A DNA stretch of 64,000 nucleotides from Pseudoduganella albidiflava (GCF_004322755.1 NZ_CP036401.1:1426001-1490000); one strand, 5' to 3'; positions 22,082 to 30,371 are shown, counted from the stretch's first letter. Numbers and translations are program-made. Notes: generated by a model not told the origin, from the letters alone.

Positions 22082-22219
22082 GGAACCTCGATAAACCTAT
22101 TGCGCGGCGCCAGATGCTGGTCTCCGGTGCTCCGCTGCGGCGGACCGATCGTACATAAAGTACGATGAGCACCGGAGACCAGACCAGACGCCGCTCATTA
22201 CGGTTTCTCGAGGTCCCGA
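22082..22219. repeat. Long imperfect palindrome (~138 bp)
   Basis: Nested inverted repeats. The outermost arms are GGAACCTCGATAAACC and GGTTTCTCGAGGTCCC. The perfect 16-bp arms CTGGTCTCCGGTGCTC (22117-22132) and GAGCACCGGAGACCAG (22167-22182) come next. Innermost is ATCGTAC ataaa GTACGAT (22148-22166). It resembles a MITE or a large REP-type unit rather than an ordinary terminator. Confidence 0.8.
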
Positions 22220-22239
22220 GACGTTGGTGGGACACTGGG

Positions 22240-22273
22240 AAATGGCGGAAAGCTGAAAGGCTTTCCGCCATTT
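22240..22273 (+). terminator. Hairpin, probable terminator
   Basis: Perfect 14-bp stem AAATGGCGGAAAGC / GCTTTCCGCCATTT with a 6-base loop. The downstream stretch is T-rich (tttgctttgttg) but interrupted. It separates the purA-phosphoribosyltransferase unit from the marC-like gene. Confidence 0.5.
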
Positions 22274-22341
22274 GCTTTGTTGCTCCAGCTTTTCCTTGCC
22301 TCATGTAGGATCCGATAATAATAGAAGGGTAAACCCTGCAT

Positions 22342-22938
22342 ATGACAGAAAACTTCTTCCAGACCTTCATCCTGCTGCTGCTGGTGACCGACCCGTTCGG
22401 CAACGTGCCGCTGTTCGCCGCCGCGCTGCAACCGGTGGCGCCGGCCCGGCGGCCGAAAATCGTGGTGCGTGAATGCCTGATCGCCTTCGCGGTGCTGCTG
22501 GTGTTCATGTTCTTCGGCCGGCCGTTCCTGCACGCGCTGAGCCTTTCCGAAGTCTCGCTGCGCATCGCCGGCAGCGTGATCCTGCTGATGATCGCCATCC
22601 GCATGGTGTTCCCGCACCCGGACGGTGTGCTCGGCCGGAACGAGGGCGGCGAGCCATTCATCGTGCCGCTGGCGATTCCCGCGCTGGCCGGCCCGTCCGC
22701 GCTGGCCACGGTGCTGCTGTTCTCCAGCGAAACCCGCGGCGATGTGATGATCCACGTGGCCGCGCTGGCCGCCGTGGTGGTGGTGTGGCTGGCCGTGTTC
22801 CTGGGCGCCGAGCGCCTGCAGAAGGTGCTGGGCACGCAGGTGATGACGGCGTTCGAGCGCCTGATGGGGCTTATCCTGGCGGCGATGTCGGTCGAGATGA
22901 TGCTGGGCGGGATCCGCGAATTCGTGAAGACGCTGTAG
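22342..22938 (+). CDS. MarC/UPF0056 family integral membrane protein
   Basis: 198 aa with six predicted membrane helices. It begins FFQTFILLLLVTDPFGNVPLF, the family's conserved first helix, and has the PLAIPALAGPSAL motif of the second half. MarC-family proteins (MarC, SnatA) include a reported amino-acid transporter, but most are of unknown function. The next gene begins 2 bases after the stop. Confidence 0.88.
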   Translation: MTENFFQTFILLLLVTDPFGNVPLFAAALQPVAPARRPKIVVRECLIAFAVLLVFMFFGRPFLHALSLSEVSLRIAGSVILLMIAIRMVFPHPDGVLGRNEGGEPFIVPLAIPALAGPSALATVLLFSSETRGDVMIHVAALAAVVVVWLAVFLGAERLQKVLGTQVMTAFERLMGLILAAMSVEMMLGGIREFVKTL

Positions 22939-22940
22939 CC

Positions 22941-23672
22941 ATGAGCGAGTTGCTGGCCCTCCCTTTCCTGGCGCTCGCCTTCGTTGCCTTGTTCACCCGC
23001 GAGGTCATTGCGCCGGCCTCGCGCAATCATTGCGACCGGCGCTGGCTGATCCTGGCCAGTGGTACCGGTGCGGCCACCGTGGCTGTCACGCTGGCCGCCG
23101 GCTGGTTCTTCAGTACCGCAATCAGCGAAACGGCGCTGATCGACAGCAGCGGATGGCCGGTCATCGTTACCGGCTTCGCCAGCTTCCTGGTCACCAGTTT
23201 CCTGTTTTACTGGTGGCACCGCGCCACGCATCGCTTCGACCTGTTGTGGCGCGTCTTCCACCAGCTGCATCACAGCGCGCGGCGGGTGGAAGCACTGACG
23301 GCTTTCTATGCCCATCCGCTCGATTCGGCCGCGGCCATCTGCATCAGTGGCTGCGCCAGCTACCTGCTGCTGGGGGCAAGTCCTGCTGCGGCCGCGGTGG
23401 CGTTGCTCCTGACAGGTACCTTCGACCTGTTCCTGCATGGCGACATCGCGACACCGCGCTGGCTCGGCTACCTGGTGCAGCGGCCGGAGATGCACACGGT
23501 CCACCATCAGTTGCACCACCACGCCCAGAATTACGGCCTCCCCATCTGGGACCTGGCGTTCGGCACGTGGACGAATCCCGAGCATCGGGTCACGGAGCTG
23601 GGATTCGACGGCGACAAGCCGGAGCGCATCGCCGACATGCTGCTGTTCCGGGATGTTCATCGCCCCAGCTGA
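22941..23672 (+). CDS. Sterol desaturase / fatty-acid hydroxylase family membrane protein
   Basis: 243 aa, multi-pass membrane protein with the di-iron histidine boxes of the superfamily: HRATH (about 93-97), HQLHHS (about 107-112) and HTVHHQLHHH near residue 200. The family hydroxylates or desaturates lipid substrates using O2; the substrate here cannot be told. It is probably co-transcribed with the marC-like gene. Confidence 0.85.
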   Translation: MSELLALPFLALAFVALFTREVIAPASRNHCDRRWLILASGTGAATVAVTLAAGWFFSTAISETALIDSSGWPVIVTGFASFLVTSFLFYWWHRATHRFDLLWRVFHQLHHSARRVEALTAFYAHPLDSAAAICISGCASYLLLGASPAAAAVALLLTGTFDLFLHGDIATPRWLGYLVQRPEMHTVHHQLHHHAQNYGLPIWDLAFGTWTNPEHRVTELGFDGDKPERIADMLLFRDVHRPS

Positions 23673-23752
23673 GCAGCAAGACCGGGCGGCAGTCCGGCAA
23701 GCAGCTCCGGGTGGCAACAGCGAGACGACCGCATGACGTCCTCATGCGCAGC

Positions 23753-23781
23753 TTGCGCACGGAATCGTTTTATCCTATATT
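23753..23781 (+). promoter_or_regulatory. Promoter of the ArsR-SdpI operon
   Basis: TTGCGC (23753-23758), 17-bp spacer, TATATT (23776-23781). Its -10 abuts the inverted repeat at 23781-23796, which suits repression by the ArsR product. Confidence 0.55.
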
Positions 23782-23796
23782 TAGATATCCATCTAA
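23781..23796. promoter_or_regulatory. Probable ArsR-family operator
   Basis: Perfect inverted repeat TTAGAT-ATCC-ATCTAA overlapping the end of the -10 element and the likely transcription start, 22 bases before the repressor gene. Position and symmetry fit autoregulation. Confidence 0.55.
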
Positions 23797-23817
23797 TTAG
23801 CGATTGATCGAAATACG

Positions 23818-24105
23818 ATGCCAGCCCCCACCGATGCCTTCAAGGCCATGGCCGATCCGGCGCGCCGCGAGATCCTGCGCCTGCTGCGCGACGGCGAAAT
23901 GACGGCAGGGCAGCTTGCCGAGCATTTCGATATGACGCGGCCGACCATGTCGCACCATTTTGCCGTGCTGGCCGACGCAGACCTGATCACCCGTCGCCGC
24001 GAGGGCCAGACGATCTGGTACGGACTGAACACGACGGTGCTGCAGGATGTCGTGGCATGGATGATGGACCTGACCGAACCACAGACCAAAAGGAGGAAGG
24101 CATGA
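23818..24105 (+). CDS. ArsR/SdpR-family winged-helix repressor
   Basis: 95 aa HTH_5 protein: AMADPARREILRLLRDGEMT, recognition helix TRPTMSHHFAVLADADL, wing ITRRREGQTIWYGL. It lacks the CxC metal-binding motif of metal-sensing ArsR proteins, so it is more like SdpR, the autorepressor paired with SdpI. The gene overlaps the SdpI gene (ATGA), and the AGGAGG ribosome site for the latter lies inside this ORF. Confidence 0.88.
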   Translation: MPAPTDAFKAMADPARREILRLLRDGEMTAGQLAEHFDMTRPTMSHHFAVLADADLITRRREGQTIWYGLNTTVLQDVVAWMMDLTEPQTKRRKA

Positions 24106-24749
24106 ACCGTCAGCACCTGATTGCAAGCGTTTCCCTGATCCTGGCCGCCACGGTGCTGACCGCGCTGTGCTGGCCCAGCCTCGCCGAGACCATCCCCATC
24201 CACTGGAATGCGCAGGGCGAAGCCGATGGTTTCGGTCCGCGCTGGATCGTCTGGCTGACCGGGCCGGGAACGATGGCGTTCGCCCTGGCGATCGGCGCCG
24301 CGCTGCCTTACCTGTCGCCGAAAGGGTACGACGTGGGCGCGTCTGGCTCGACAGCCGGCTATATCATGACCCTGGTGGTTGGCTTGATGGGCTTGATGCA
24401 GGTGCTGCTCCTGACCTCGATCTTCAACGCAACGTTCGACGTGGGCCGCGCCGTGCCAGCCGGGATCTGCCTGGTGCTGGCCCTGATCGGGAACTCGCTG
24501 AGCAAGGTGCGCCGCAACTTCTATATCGGTATCCGCACCCCATGGACGCTGGCGAGCGAGCGAGTGTGGTATTCAACCCACCGCGTGGGTGCGAAGCTGA
24601 TGGTGGGGGCGGGCGTGGTGGGGCTGCTGGCGGTGCTGCTCGGCGCATCGGGCGAGCTGGCGATTGGACTCGTCGTCATCGGCGCCTTGCTGCCGGTACT
24701 GTATTCGCTGGTGCTGTACAAGCGGCTGGAGCGGGCAGGGCAGCTATAA
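24102..24749 (+). CDS. SdpI-family membrane protein
   Basis: 215 aa with an N-terminal DUF1648-type segment (PIHWNAQGEADGFGPRW) and SdpI-like C-terminal region (KVRRNFYIGIRTPWTL), with about six membrane helices. In Bacillus, SdpI gives immunity to the SdpC toxin and also sequesters SdpR at the membrane. Here it is translationally coupled to an SdpR-like repressor, but no sdpABC-type toxin gene is nearby. It may respond to envelope stress. Confidence 0.85.
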   Translation: MNRQHLIASVSLILAATVLTALCWPSLAETIPIHWNAQGEADGFGPRWIVWLTGPGTMAFALAIGAALPYLSPKGYDVGASGSTAGYIMTLVVGLMGLMQVLLLTSIFNATFDVGRAVPAGICLVLALIGNSLSKVRRNFYIGIRTPWTLASERVWYSTHRVGAKLMVGAGVVGLLAVLLGASGELAIGLVVIGALLPVLYSLVLYKRLERAGQL

Positions 24750-24785
24750 AAAACGCCGCGTAACGCGGTAATGCCGTTCAGTTAA
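24748..24785 (-). terminator. Minus-strand terminator of uvrB (left arm of a large inverted repeat)
   Basis: On the minus strand the stem CCGCG tta CGCGG is followed by a GTTTTTT tract. The whole 38-base arm is repeated in inverted orientation at 24886-24923. Confidence 0.6.
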
Positions 24786-24807
24786 ACGTCGCCGGCTCAT
24801 CGATAGT

Positions 24808-24883
24808 GCATGCATTCACCCCAACAGCGAAGGGCTGGGGTCAGACCCGCCGGGTCTGACCCCGGAATTTGCACTTGGGGTGG
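24808..24883. repeat. Dispersed palindromic repeat, copy 4 (inverted orientation)
   Basis: GGGGTCAGACCC gc GGGTCTGACCCC hairpin at 24837-24863. The outer arms CACCCCAACAGCGAAGGGC and TTTGCACTTGGGGTG match the reverse complement of copy 1. It lies in the middle of the inverted-repeat terminator pair between sdpI and uvrB. Confidence 0.85.
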
Positions 24884-24885
24884 CC

Positions 24886-24923
24886 TTATCTGAACAGCAT
24901 TGCCGCGTGAACGCGGCGTTTTT
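24886..24923 (+). terminator. Plus-strand terminator of the sdpI operon (right arm)
   Basis: Stem GCCGCG tgaa CGCGGC followed by GTTTTT. Aligned with the reverse complement of 24748-24785, about 33 of 38 bases match. Confidence 0.65.
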
Positions 24924-24961
24924 CATGCAGGGCTGGCTTGTTCGGCAGCATATTTTCCGGC

Positions 24962-27046
24962 CTACTTGCCCGTGATCGAAATCACGTCGGCCCCCGGCGC
25001 GCCGAACATCTGCTCCTTCAGCAGGTGCAGCTGGTCGCGCACCTGCGCGGCCTTCTCGAACTCCAGGTTCTTGGCATGCTCGATCATGAGCTTTTCGAGG
25101 CGCTTGATCTCTTTCGAGACCTGCTTCTCGCTCATCGTTTCGTACTTCGCTGTCTCCTGGGCCGCCTTCAGGTTGGTGGATGCCTTGTTCGGGTCGTACA
25201 CGCCGTCGATCATGTCCTTGATGACCTTGTTCACGCCGCGCGCGATGATGCCGTGCTTCTCGTTGTGGGCCAGCTGCTTGGCGCGGCGGCGCTCGGTTTC
25301 GTCGATCGCGCGCTTCATCGAATCGGTCATCTGGTCCGCGTACAGCAGCGCCACGCCGTTCAGGTTGCGGGCGGCGCGGCCGATGGTCTGGATCAGCGAA
25401 CGTTCGGAGCGCAGGAAGCCTTCCTTGTCGGCATCCAGGATCGCCACCAGCGACACTTCCGGCAAGTCCAGGCCTTCGCGCAGCAAGTTGATGCCGACCA
25501 CCACGTCGAACGTGCCGATGCGCAGGTCGCGCAGGATTTCCACCCGCTCGACCGTTTCGATATCGCTGTGCAGGTAGCGCACCTTGATGCCGTGGTCCGA
25601 CAGGTATTCGGTCAGCTGCTCGGACATCCGCTTGGTCAGCGTGGTCACCAGCACCCGCTCGTTCTTGGCGATGCGGTCGTTGATCTCGGAGAGCAGGTCG
25701 TCCACCTGCGTGCGCGCCGGCCGCACGATCACCTGCGGGTCGACCAGGCCGGTGGGGCGCACCACCTGTTCCACGACCTGGTCGGCATGCTTCTGCTCGT
25801 ACTCGGCCGGCGTGGCGGAAACGAAGATCGTCTGCCGCATCTTGCCCTCGAATTCCTCGAACTTCAGCGGCCGGTTGTCCAGCGCGGACGGCAGGCGGAA
25901 GCCATAGTCGACCAGGTTCGTCTTGCGCGAACGGTCGCCGTTGTACATCGCCGAGAGCTGGCCGACCAGCACGTGCGATTCGTCCATGAACATCAGCGCA
26001 TCCTGCGGCAGGTAATCGATCAGGGTTGGCGGCGGCTGGCCCGGCAGCGCGCCACTCAGGTGCCGCGAATAGTTCTCGATGCCTTTCGTGAAGCCGATCT
26101 CGGCCATCATTTCCAGGTCGAACCTGGTACGCTGCTCGAGGCGCTGTTCCTCGATCAGCTTGCCTTCCTTGCGGAAGAACTCGAGCCGGTCGCGCAATTC
26201 GGCCTTGATGCTTTCGATGGCCCGCAGCACCGTCGAACGGGGCGTCACGTAGTGCGAGCCGGGGTAGACGGTGAAGCGGGGGATCTTCTGGCGCACGCGG
26301 CCCGTGAGCGGATCGAACAGCTGGATGGACTCCAGTTCGTCGTCCCACATTTCCAGGCGCACCGCCAGTTCGGCGTGTTCGGCGGGGAAGATGTCGATCG
26401 TATCGCCGCGCACGCGGAACGTGCCGCGGCCGAAGTCCACTTCATTGCGCGTGTACTGCATCTGGATCAGGCGGGCAATGATGTCGCGCTGGCTGACCTT
26501 GTCCTTGGCGCGCAGGGTCAGGATCATCTGGTGGTATTCGTTCGGATTACCGATACCGTAGATGGCCGACACGGTGGCCACGATGACCACGTCGCGCCGC
26601 TCCATCAGCGACTTGGTGCACGACAGCCGCATCTGCTCGATGTGCTCGTTGATCGACGAATCCTTCTCGATGAACAGGTCGCGCTGCGGCACGTAGGCTT
26701 CCGGCTGGTAATAATCGTAGTACGACACGAAATACTCGACAGCGTTCTGCGGGAAGAACTCGCGGAATTCGCTGTAGAGCTGGGCCGCCAGTGTCTTGTT
26801 CGGCGCAAACACGATCGCCGGACGGCCCATGCGGGCGATCACATTGGCCATCGTGTAAGTCTTGCCGGAACCCGTCACGCCCAGCAGCGTCTGGAACGAC
26901 AGGCCGTCGCCAATGCCTTCGCACAGGGCCTCGATCGCGGTCGGCTGGTCGCCGGCGGGCGGGAAGGGCTGGTGCAGCTTGAACGGTGAATCCGGGAACG
27001 TCAGCACGGTGGGCTCGGGAGCGCCGGCCAGTGATAAATCAGCCAT
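24962..27046 (-). CDS. uvrB: Excinuclease ABC subunit B
   Basis: Damage-verification helicase of nucleotide excision repair, 694 aa. Walker A GVTGSGKT is near residue 57. The damage-probing beta-hairpin is [20 protein letters not shown], the Walker B motif FMDESH, and helicase motif [11 protein letters not shown]. The C-terminal UVR domain for UvrC contact is present ([20 protein letters not shown]). No CTGT-N8-ACAG LexA box is visible in the 200 bases upstream. A 6-6-6 inverted repeat TGCACA/TGTGCA (27076-27093) lies in that divergent gap. Confidence 0.98.
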   Translation of the reverse strand: MADLSLAGAPEPTVLTFPDSPFKLHQPFPPAGDQPTAIEALCEGIGDGLSFQTLLGVTGSGKTYTMANVIARMGRPAIVFAPNKTLAAQLYSEFREFFPQNAVEYFVSYYDYYQPEAYVPQRDLFIEKDSSINEHIEQMRLSCTKSLMERRDVVIVATVSAIYGIGNPNEYHQMILTLRAKDKVSQRDIIARLIQMQYTRNEVDFGRGTFRVRGDTIDIFPAEHAELAVRLEMWDDELESIQLFDPLTGRVRQKIPRFTVYPGSHYVTPRSTVLRAIESIKAELRDRLEFFRKEGKLIEEQRLEQRTRFDLEMMAEIGFTKGIENYSRHLSGALPGQPPPTLIDYLPQDALMFMDESHVLVGQLSAMYNGDRSRKTNLVDYGFRLPSALDNRPLKFEEFEGKMRQTIFVSATPAEYEQKHADQVVEQVVRPTGLVDPQVIVRPARTQVDDLLSEINDRIAKNERVLVTTLTKRMSEQLTEYLSDHGIKVRYLHSDIETVERVEILRDLRIGTFDVVVGINLLREGLDLPEVSLVAILDADKEGFLRSERSLIQTIGRAARNLNGVALLYADQMTDSMKRAIDETERRRAKQLAHNEKHGIIARGVNKVIKDMIDGVYDPNKASTNLKAAQETAKYETMSEKQVSKEIKRLEKLMIEHAKNLEFEKAAQVRDQLHLLKEQMFGAPGADVISITGK

Positions 27047-27247
27047 GAAGTCAGACCTTTGCTAGAATAGGGAGTTGCACACCACATTGTGCAGTCATTG
27101 CGCGGTGGCCGGCACACCTGGCCAACGCCGCGCATCGGAATTGCTGTGCACCGTCATCACTGTCCAGAGTAATTGCCGCTGAATTTGCTCAGTAATGTTG
27201 TAGTGCTCATCCGCTGCGAATCGCATCCAATCGAATCCAATCCTATC

Positions 27248-28450
27248 ATGACGAATCCTTCCGTTTTCAGTGCCATCGAGATGGCTCCGCGCGACCCGAT
27301 CCTGGGTATCACCGAAGCTTTTAACGCCGACACCAACCCCAATAAGATCAACCTGGGCGTGGGTGTTTATTATGACGACAATGGCAAAGTGCCGCTGCTG
27401 TCGTGCGTGCAGAAAGCTGAAAACATCCTGATTGAACAGCCAGCCCCGCGCACGTACTTGCCGATCGAAGGCCTGGCCGCGTATGACAAGGCGGTGCAGG
27501 AACTGGTATTTGGGGCCGACAGTGCCGTAGTTCAAGAGCGCCGCGCGATCACCGTGCAGGCCCTGGGCGGCACCGGCGCTCTGAAGCTGGGCGCCGATTT
27601 CCTGAAGCGTTTCTCGCCATCGTCGGAAGTCTTCATCAGCGATCCAAGCTGGGAAAACCACCGCGCGCTGTTTGAAAGCGCCGGCTTCAAGGTCAACAAT
27701 TACGCGTACTACGATGCCGCCACCCATGGCGTGAACTTCGAAGGCATGCTGGCCGCGCTGAAGGCGATGCCGCAAGGCGCCGTCGTGGTGCTGCACGCCT
27801 GCTGCCACAATCCGACCGGTGCCGACCTGACCCAGCCGCAGTGGGACCAGGTGATCGATGCCGTCGTGACCGGCGGCCTGATTCCGTTCCTGGACATGGC
27901 TTACCAGGGCTTCGGTGCCGGCATCGCCGAAGACGGCGCCGTGGTGCGCCGCTTCGCCGCCACCGGCGTGCCGCTGCTGGTGTCGAACTCGTTCTCGAAG
28001 TCGTTCTCGCTGTATGGCGAGCGCGTGGGTGCGCTGTCCGTCGTGGCCGCCACCGCCGAAGAAGCGTCCCGCCTGCTGTCGCAGCTGAAGCGCGTGGTGC
28101 GCACCAACTACTCGAACCCGCCGGTACACGGCGGCAAAGTGGTCGCCACCGTCCTGGCTACGCCGGAACTGCGCCAGCTGTGGGAAGACGAGCTGGGCGC
28201 CATGCGCGTGCGCATCAAGGCCACCCGCGACGAGTTCGTGCAAAAGCTGAAAGAGAAAGCTCCCGGCCACGATTTCGCCTTCGTGCGCGAACAGGTCGGC
28301 ATGTTCTCGTACTCGGGCCTGACGAAAGAGCAGGTCGCCAAGCTGCGCGAACAGTCGATCTACGCGGTGGACACCGGCCGTATCTGCGTGGCCGCGCTGA
28401 ACTCCAAGAATATCGACATCGTTGTTGACGCGATCGCCAAAGTTCTCTAA
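27248..28450 (+). CDS. Aspartate/aromatic-amino-acid aminotransferase
   Basis: Class I PLP aminotransferase of the AspC/TyrB subgroup, 400 aa. The PLP Schiff-base lysine is in NSFSKSFSLYGERVG (K251). The NPTG motif is in CCHNPTGAD, and the substrate-carboxylate Arg is in the TGRICVAALN segment near the C-terminus. ATG 27248 begins MTNPSVFSAIEMAPRDPILG, the canonical N-terminus. It swaps amino groups between glutamate and oxaloacetate or aromatic keto acids. Confidence 0.95.
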   Translation: MTNPSVFSAIEMAPRDPILGITEAFNADTNPNKINLGVGVYYDDNGKVPLLSCVQKAENILIEQPAPRTYLPIEGLAAYDKAVQELVFGADSAVVQERRAITVQALGGTGALKLGADFLKRFSPSSEVFISDPSWENHRALFESAGFKVNNYAYYDAATHGVNFEGMLAALKAMPQGAVVVLHACCHNPTGADLTQPQWDQVIDAVVTGGLIPFLDMAYQGFGAGIAEDGAVVRRFAATGVPLLVSNSFSKSFSLYGERVGALSVVAATAEEASRLLSQLKRVVRTNYSNPPVHGGKVVATVLATPELRQLWEDELGAMRVRIKATRDEFVQKLKEKAPGHDFAFVREQVGMFSYSGLTKEQVAKLREQSIYAVDTGRICVAALNSKNIDIVVDAIAKVL

Positions 28451-28532
28451 AATCTTGCTTCTTCGTTGATGCACGTCAGCGAAGAAAGCTAGAAACAAAG
28501 TAGTTGGCAGTAGACAGTACCAAAAAGCAAGC

Positions 28533-28561
28533 TTGCAAATGTTGCTCTGAACGTATAAAAT
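28533..28561 (+). promoter_or_regulatory. Promoter of tRNA-Asn copy 1
   Basis: TTGCAA (28533-28538), 17 bp, TAAAAT (28556-28561); the mature tRNA starts 12 bases downstream. Confidence 0.65.
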
Positions 28562-28572
28562 ACTGCTTCTAA

Positions 28573-28648
28573 TCCCTGATAGCTCAGTCGGTAGAGCGAC
28601 GGACTGTTAATCCGCAGGTCCCTGGTTCGAGTCCAGGTCGGGGAGCCA
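28573..28648 (+). tRNA. tRNA-Asn(GTT), copy 1
   Basis: 76 nt including encoded CCA. Acceptor stem TCCCTGA/TCGGGGA, D-arm AGCTCAGTCGGTAGAGC, anticodon loop CTGTTAA with GTT, T-arm CCTGGTTCGAGTCCAGG. It is identical to the copies at 37570 and 40145. Confidence 0.97.
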
Positions 28649-28661
28649 GAATTCATGTGAG

Positions 28662-28690
28662 AAGCCCAGCCTTAACCGGTTGGGCTTTTT
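28662..28690 (+). terminator. Terminator of tRNA-Asn copy 1
   Basis: AAGCCCAGCC ttaa CCGGTTGGGCTTTTT: imperfect stem followed by a T-run, 14 bases after the tRNA. Confidence 0.75.
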
Positions 28691-28743
28691 GCATTTCACG
28701 GCCCGGCTGTGATCCTTTCATCCATTTTTCGATTCGAGCCATC

Positions 28744-28992
28744 ATGGACAACACCGATCAGCGCTACCTGGTCCAGCAAAACAAAATCAGCGACGGCGAC
28801 AAAAAGCCGCCCGTGTTCGCCAAGGTCATGCGCAGCAAGGAAGGCGTGTTCGAAGGCGTTTCCTTCATCAAGAACAAGGAAAAGGCGACCGTGATGACGA
28901 TCGCGCAGGCGCAGGAAGCGGTCGACTGGGCGAAGAAGAAGAAAGCCGGCGCCCATGAATACGACACGAAGATCATCTGCCTGGGGCAATAA
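28744..28992 (+). CDS. Small conserved-looking hypothetical protein
   Basis: 82 aa, lysine-rich and soluble, with no signal peptide (MDNTDQRYLVQQNKISDGDK start, KKKKAGAHEYDTKIICLGQ end). I do not recognise a family. Codon use and GC3 fit the host, and it is followed by a strong terminator, so it is probably a real monocistronic gene. No clear Shine-Dalgarno is seen. Confidence 0.65.
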   Translation: MDNTDQRYLVQQNKISDGDKKPPVFAKVMRSKEGVFEGVSFIKNKEKATVMTIAQAQEAVDWAKKKKAGAHEYDTKIICLGQ

Positions 28993-29059
28993 TTATGCTT
29001 TGAGGTCTTGAGGCTTACGACGGGCCAGTAGGACGTCGTTCGAACAGGGCTTCAGACTA

Positions 29060-29093
29060 AATGGCCGCGCGCGAGCGCGGCCATTCTATTTTT
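29060..29093 (+). terminator. Strong intrinsic terminator
   Basis: ATGGCCGCGC gcga GCGCGGCCAT 10-bp stem followed by TCTATTTTT, 68 bases after the small hypothetical gene. Confidence 0.7.
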
Positions 29094-29364
29094 GCTCTCA
29101 CCACCGTCGTCATCTTGCTCCATTACGCCACCTTGCTGCCCGCAGCTTGGATTCCTGCATCCTCAACTGAGCTGGATTCGCAGTCAACAATATTCTTTGT
29201 GTAAAGAAAAGCAATATTGACGCGTTTCAATGTCAAGCGCATCTCAGCCATTGAAAATGCCGAAGGAGGAGTCATCCTCCACTGCACTGGCCAGCGCATC
29301 GCAGTCGCTAACGTGCCAGGCAGTTCCATTCCTCAAAGAGATCGACACTATCAGGGGGTTAATC
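29094..29364. other. Gene-poor, lower-GC stretch before a secreted-protein gene
   Basis: No gene supported. Contains an inverted repeat CAATATT/AATATTG (29187-29219) around an A-rich centre. Base composition is clearly lower in GC than the housekeeping part of the window, suggesting acquired DNA. Confidence 0.4.
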
Positions 29365-29760
29365 GTGCGTCTCGTAACTTGGTTAGCGTCCGTAGCGGCG
29401 GCAGGGTTTTCCATCTCGCAAGCTGCTAATCTGTCGGGCGACCCATCCGGGCTATGGAAGATCTTCCCGGGTATCTACAAAGTCCACTCTGGAAGTGTTG
29501 CTGATCGTACGCCGCCAGCAGGGCGCGATCGCAAGCTGACGGTCCATGTGGATGGCAATGCTGCACGGGAAATCTTTGATTCGATCGGGCCTGACGTGCA
29601 GCCGACTTGTGATGGAGGGGCGGGGAACCGAGACCGACGCAAGAAGGGTATTTATTGTGTATATGACCCGGCCGATGTGAAAGCAAAAGGCGGTCCCTAC
29701 CGGTGCTGGATCGGAATCAATCTTGTAACTGGTGACACCGAGACCAATGTAGATTGCTAA
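29365..29760 (+). CDS. Secreted hypothetical protein
   Basis: 131 aa from a GTG start with a good AGGGGG ribosome site 7 bases upstream. It opens with a Sec signal peptide (RLVTWLASVAAAGFSISQA, predicted cleavage before ANLSG). The mature part of ~110 residues has four cysteines (PTCDGG, IYCVYD, YRCWIG, final NVDC), suggesting two disulfides in the periplasm. I do not recognise the family. It lies next to, and convergent with, the Tlde1-like toxin operon, so a role as orphan immunity protein or inhibitor is conceivable but unproven. A longer in-frame ATG start at 29230 would bury the signal peptide and was rejected. Confidence 0.7.
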   Translation: MRLVTWLASVAAAGFSISQAANLSGDPSGLWKIFPGIYKVHSGSVADRTPPAGRDRKLTVHVDGNAAREIFDSIGPDVQPTCDGGAGNRDRRKKGIYCVYDPADVKAKGGPYRCWIGINLVTGDTETNVDC

Positions 29761-29800
29761 TACCTTGCGCCACGAAAGAGCAGCGTCAATGAAAATCTTG

Positions 29801-29827
29801 AAGCCCGCAATTGACCGCGGGCTTTTC
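29801..29827 (+). terminator. Terminator after the secreted hypothetical gene
   Basis: AAGCCCGC aattgacc GCGGGCTT followed by TTC; 8-bp stem, 40 bases past the stop. Confidence 0.65.
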
Positions 29828-29991
29828 TTCAGGTTCGGTGGCATAGTTGCCGCGTTCAGTTGGTTCGACTCGAAAGCAATGTGTCATGGTGCGATGATCT
29901 GATCAACTGCAATCGTCTGACAGTAGCGACCCGTGATCTTCAAGTATATGGCTTGCGCTAAGCCATAGGTTTCATGCTGTCGTCTATTTGT

Positions 29992-30124
29992 TTCACTCCC
30001 CGCTGCAGCGTTTCGTCGCCCCTTCGTTGCCAAGCGGGCCAGCGCCGGGCCAGAGTGCGGAACACCCACCGCGAGCCGCCGTGACCGATACTGCCCCCCA
30101 GTACCTGCGCGCCACGCTGTCATC
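29992..30124 (+). pseudogene. Deleted remnant of a lytS-type histidine kinase gene with its upstream region
   Basis: 29992-30095 aligns with 31076-31181, the upstream region and first codons of the intact kinase gene, with few mismatches; the start codon is GTG instead of ATG. After codon 5 it jumps directly to 27 bases (30098-30124) matching kinase codons at 31802-31828 with one mismatch, still in frame. It is a deletion derivative that encodes VTDTAPQYLRATLSS and then runs into unrelated sequence. Confidence 0.8.
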
Positions 30125-30371
30125 AGTCGGTTTTCCCCAGCCTGCGGACTCCTGTCCGCACGAGAGCCGCTGCAATCGCCAGGGCGATGACGTCGGCAAT
30201 GACGATTTCGGGCAGCGGATCGCTCCACTTGTCCATATTGGTGGTGCGCGAGTAGTACGGCGGGCCTGGGCCATATGCCTCCACCAGCGCCTGGTAGCTC
30301 ACGAAAGCCGCTCCGGCGACCAGCAAGCCTGCAATGATGAACGTGAGGATCGCGAAGCCTGGTGTTTTCAC
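30123..30371 (-). CDS. Small two-helix membrane protein, candidate immunity protein
   Basis: 82 aa from a GTG start that overlaps the stop of the upstream toxin gene (GTGA, 4 bases), so the two are translationally coupled. Two predicted membrane helices (FAILTFIIAGLLVAGAAFV and VIADVIALAIAAALV) flank a ~27-residue loop with PGPPYYSRTTNMDKWSDP, likely facing the periplasm. I know no named family for it. Position and topology fit an immunity protein for a periplasm-acting cell-wall toxin; this is inference. Its stop codon lies exactly at the junction with the kinase gene remnant. Confidence 0.72.
   Translation of the reverse strand: MKTPGFAILTFIIAGLLVAGAAFVSYQALVEAYGPGPPYYSRTTNMDKWSDPLPEIVIADVIALAIAAALVRTGVRRLGKTD

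Noticed and set aside
22296..22319. TTGCCT...GATAAT as promoter of the marC-like gene
   Set aside because: Spacing is only 12 bp, too short for a sigma-70 promoter.
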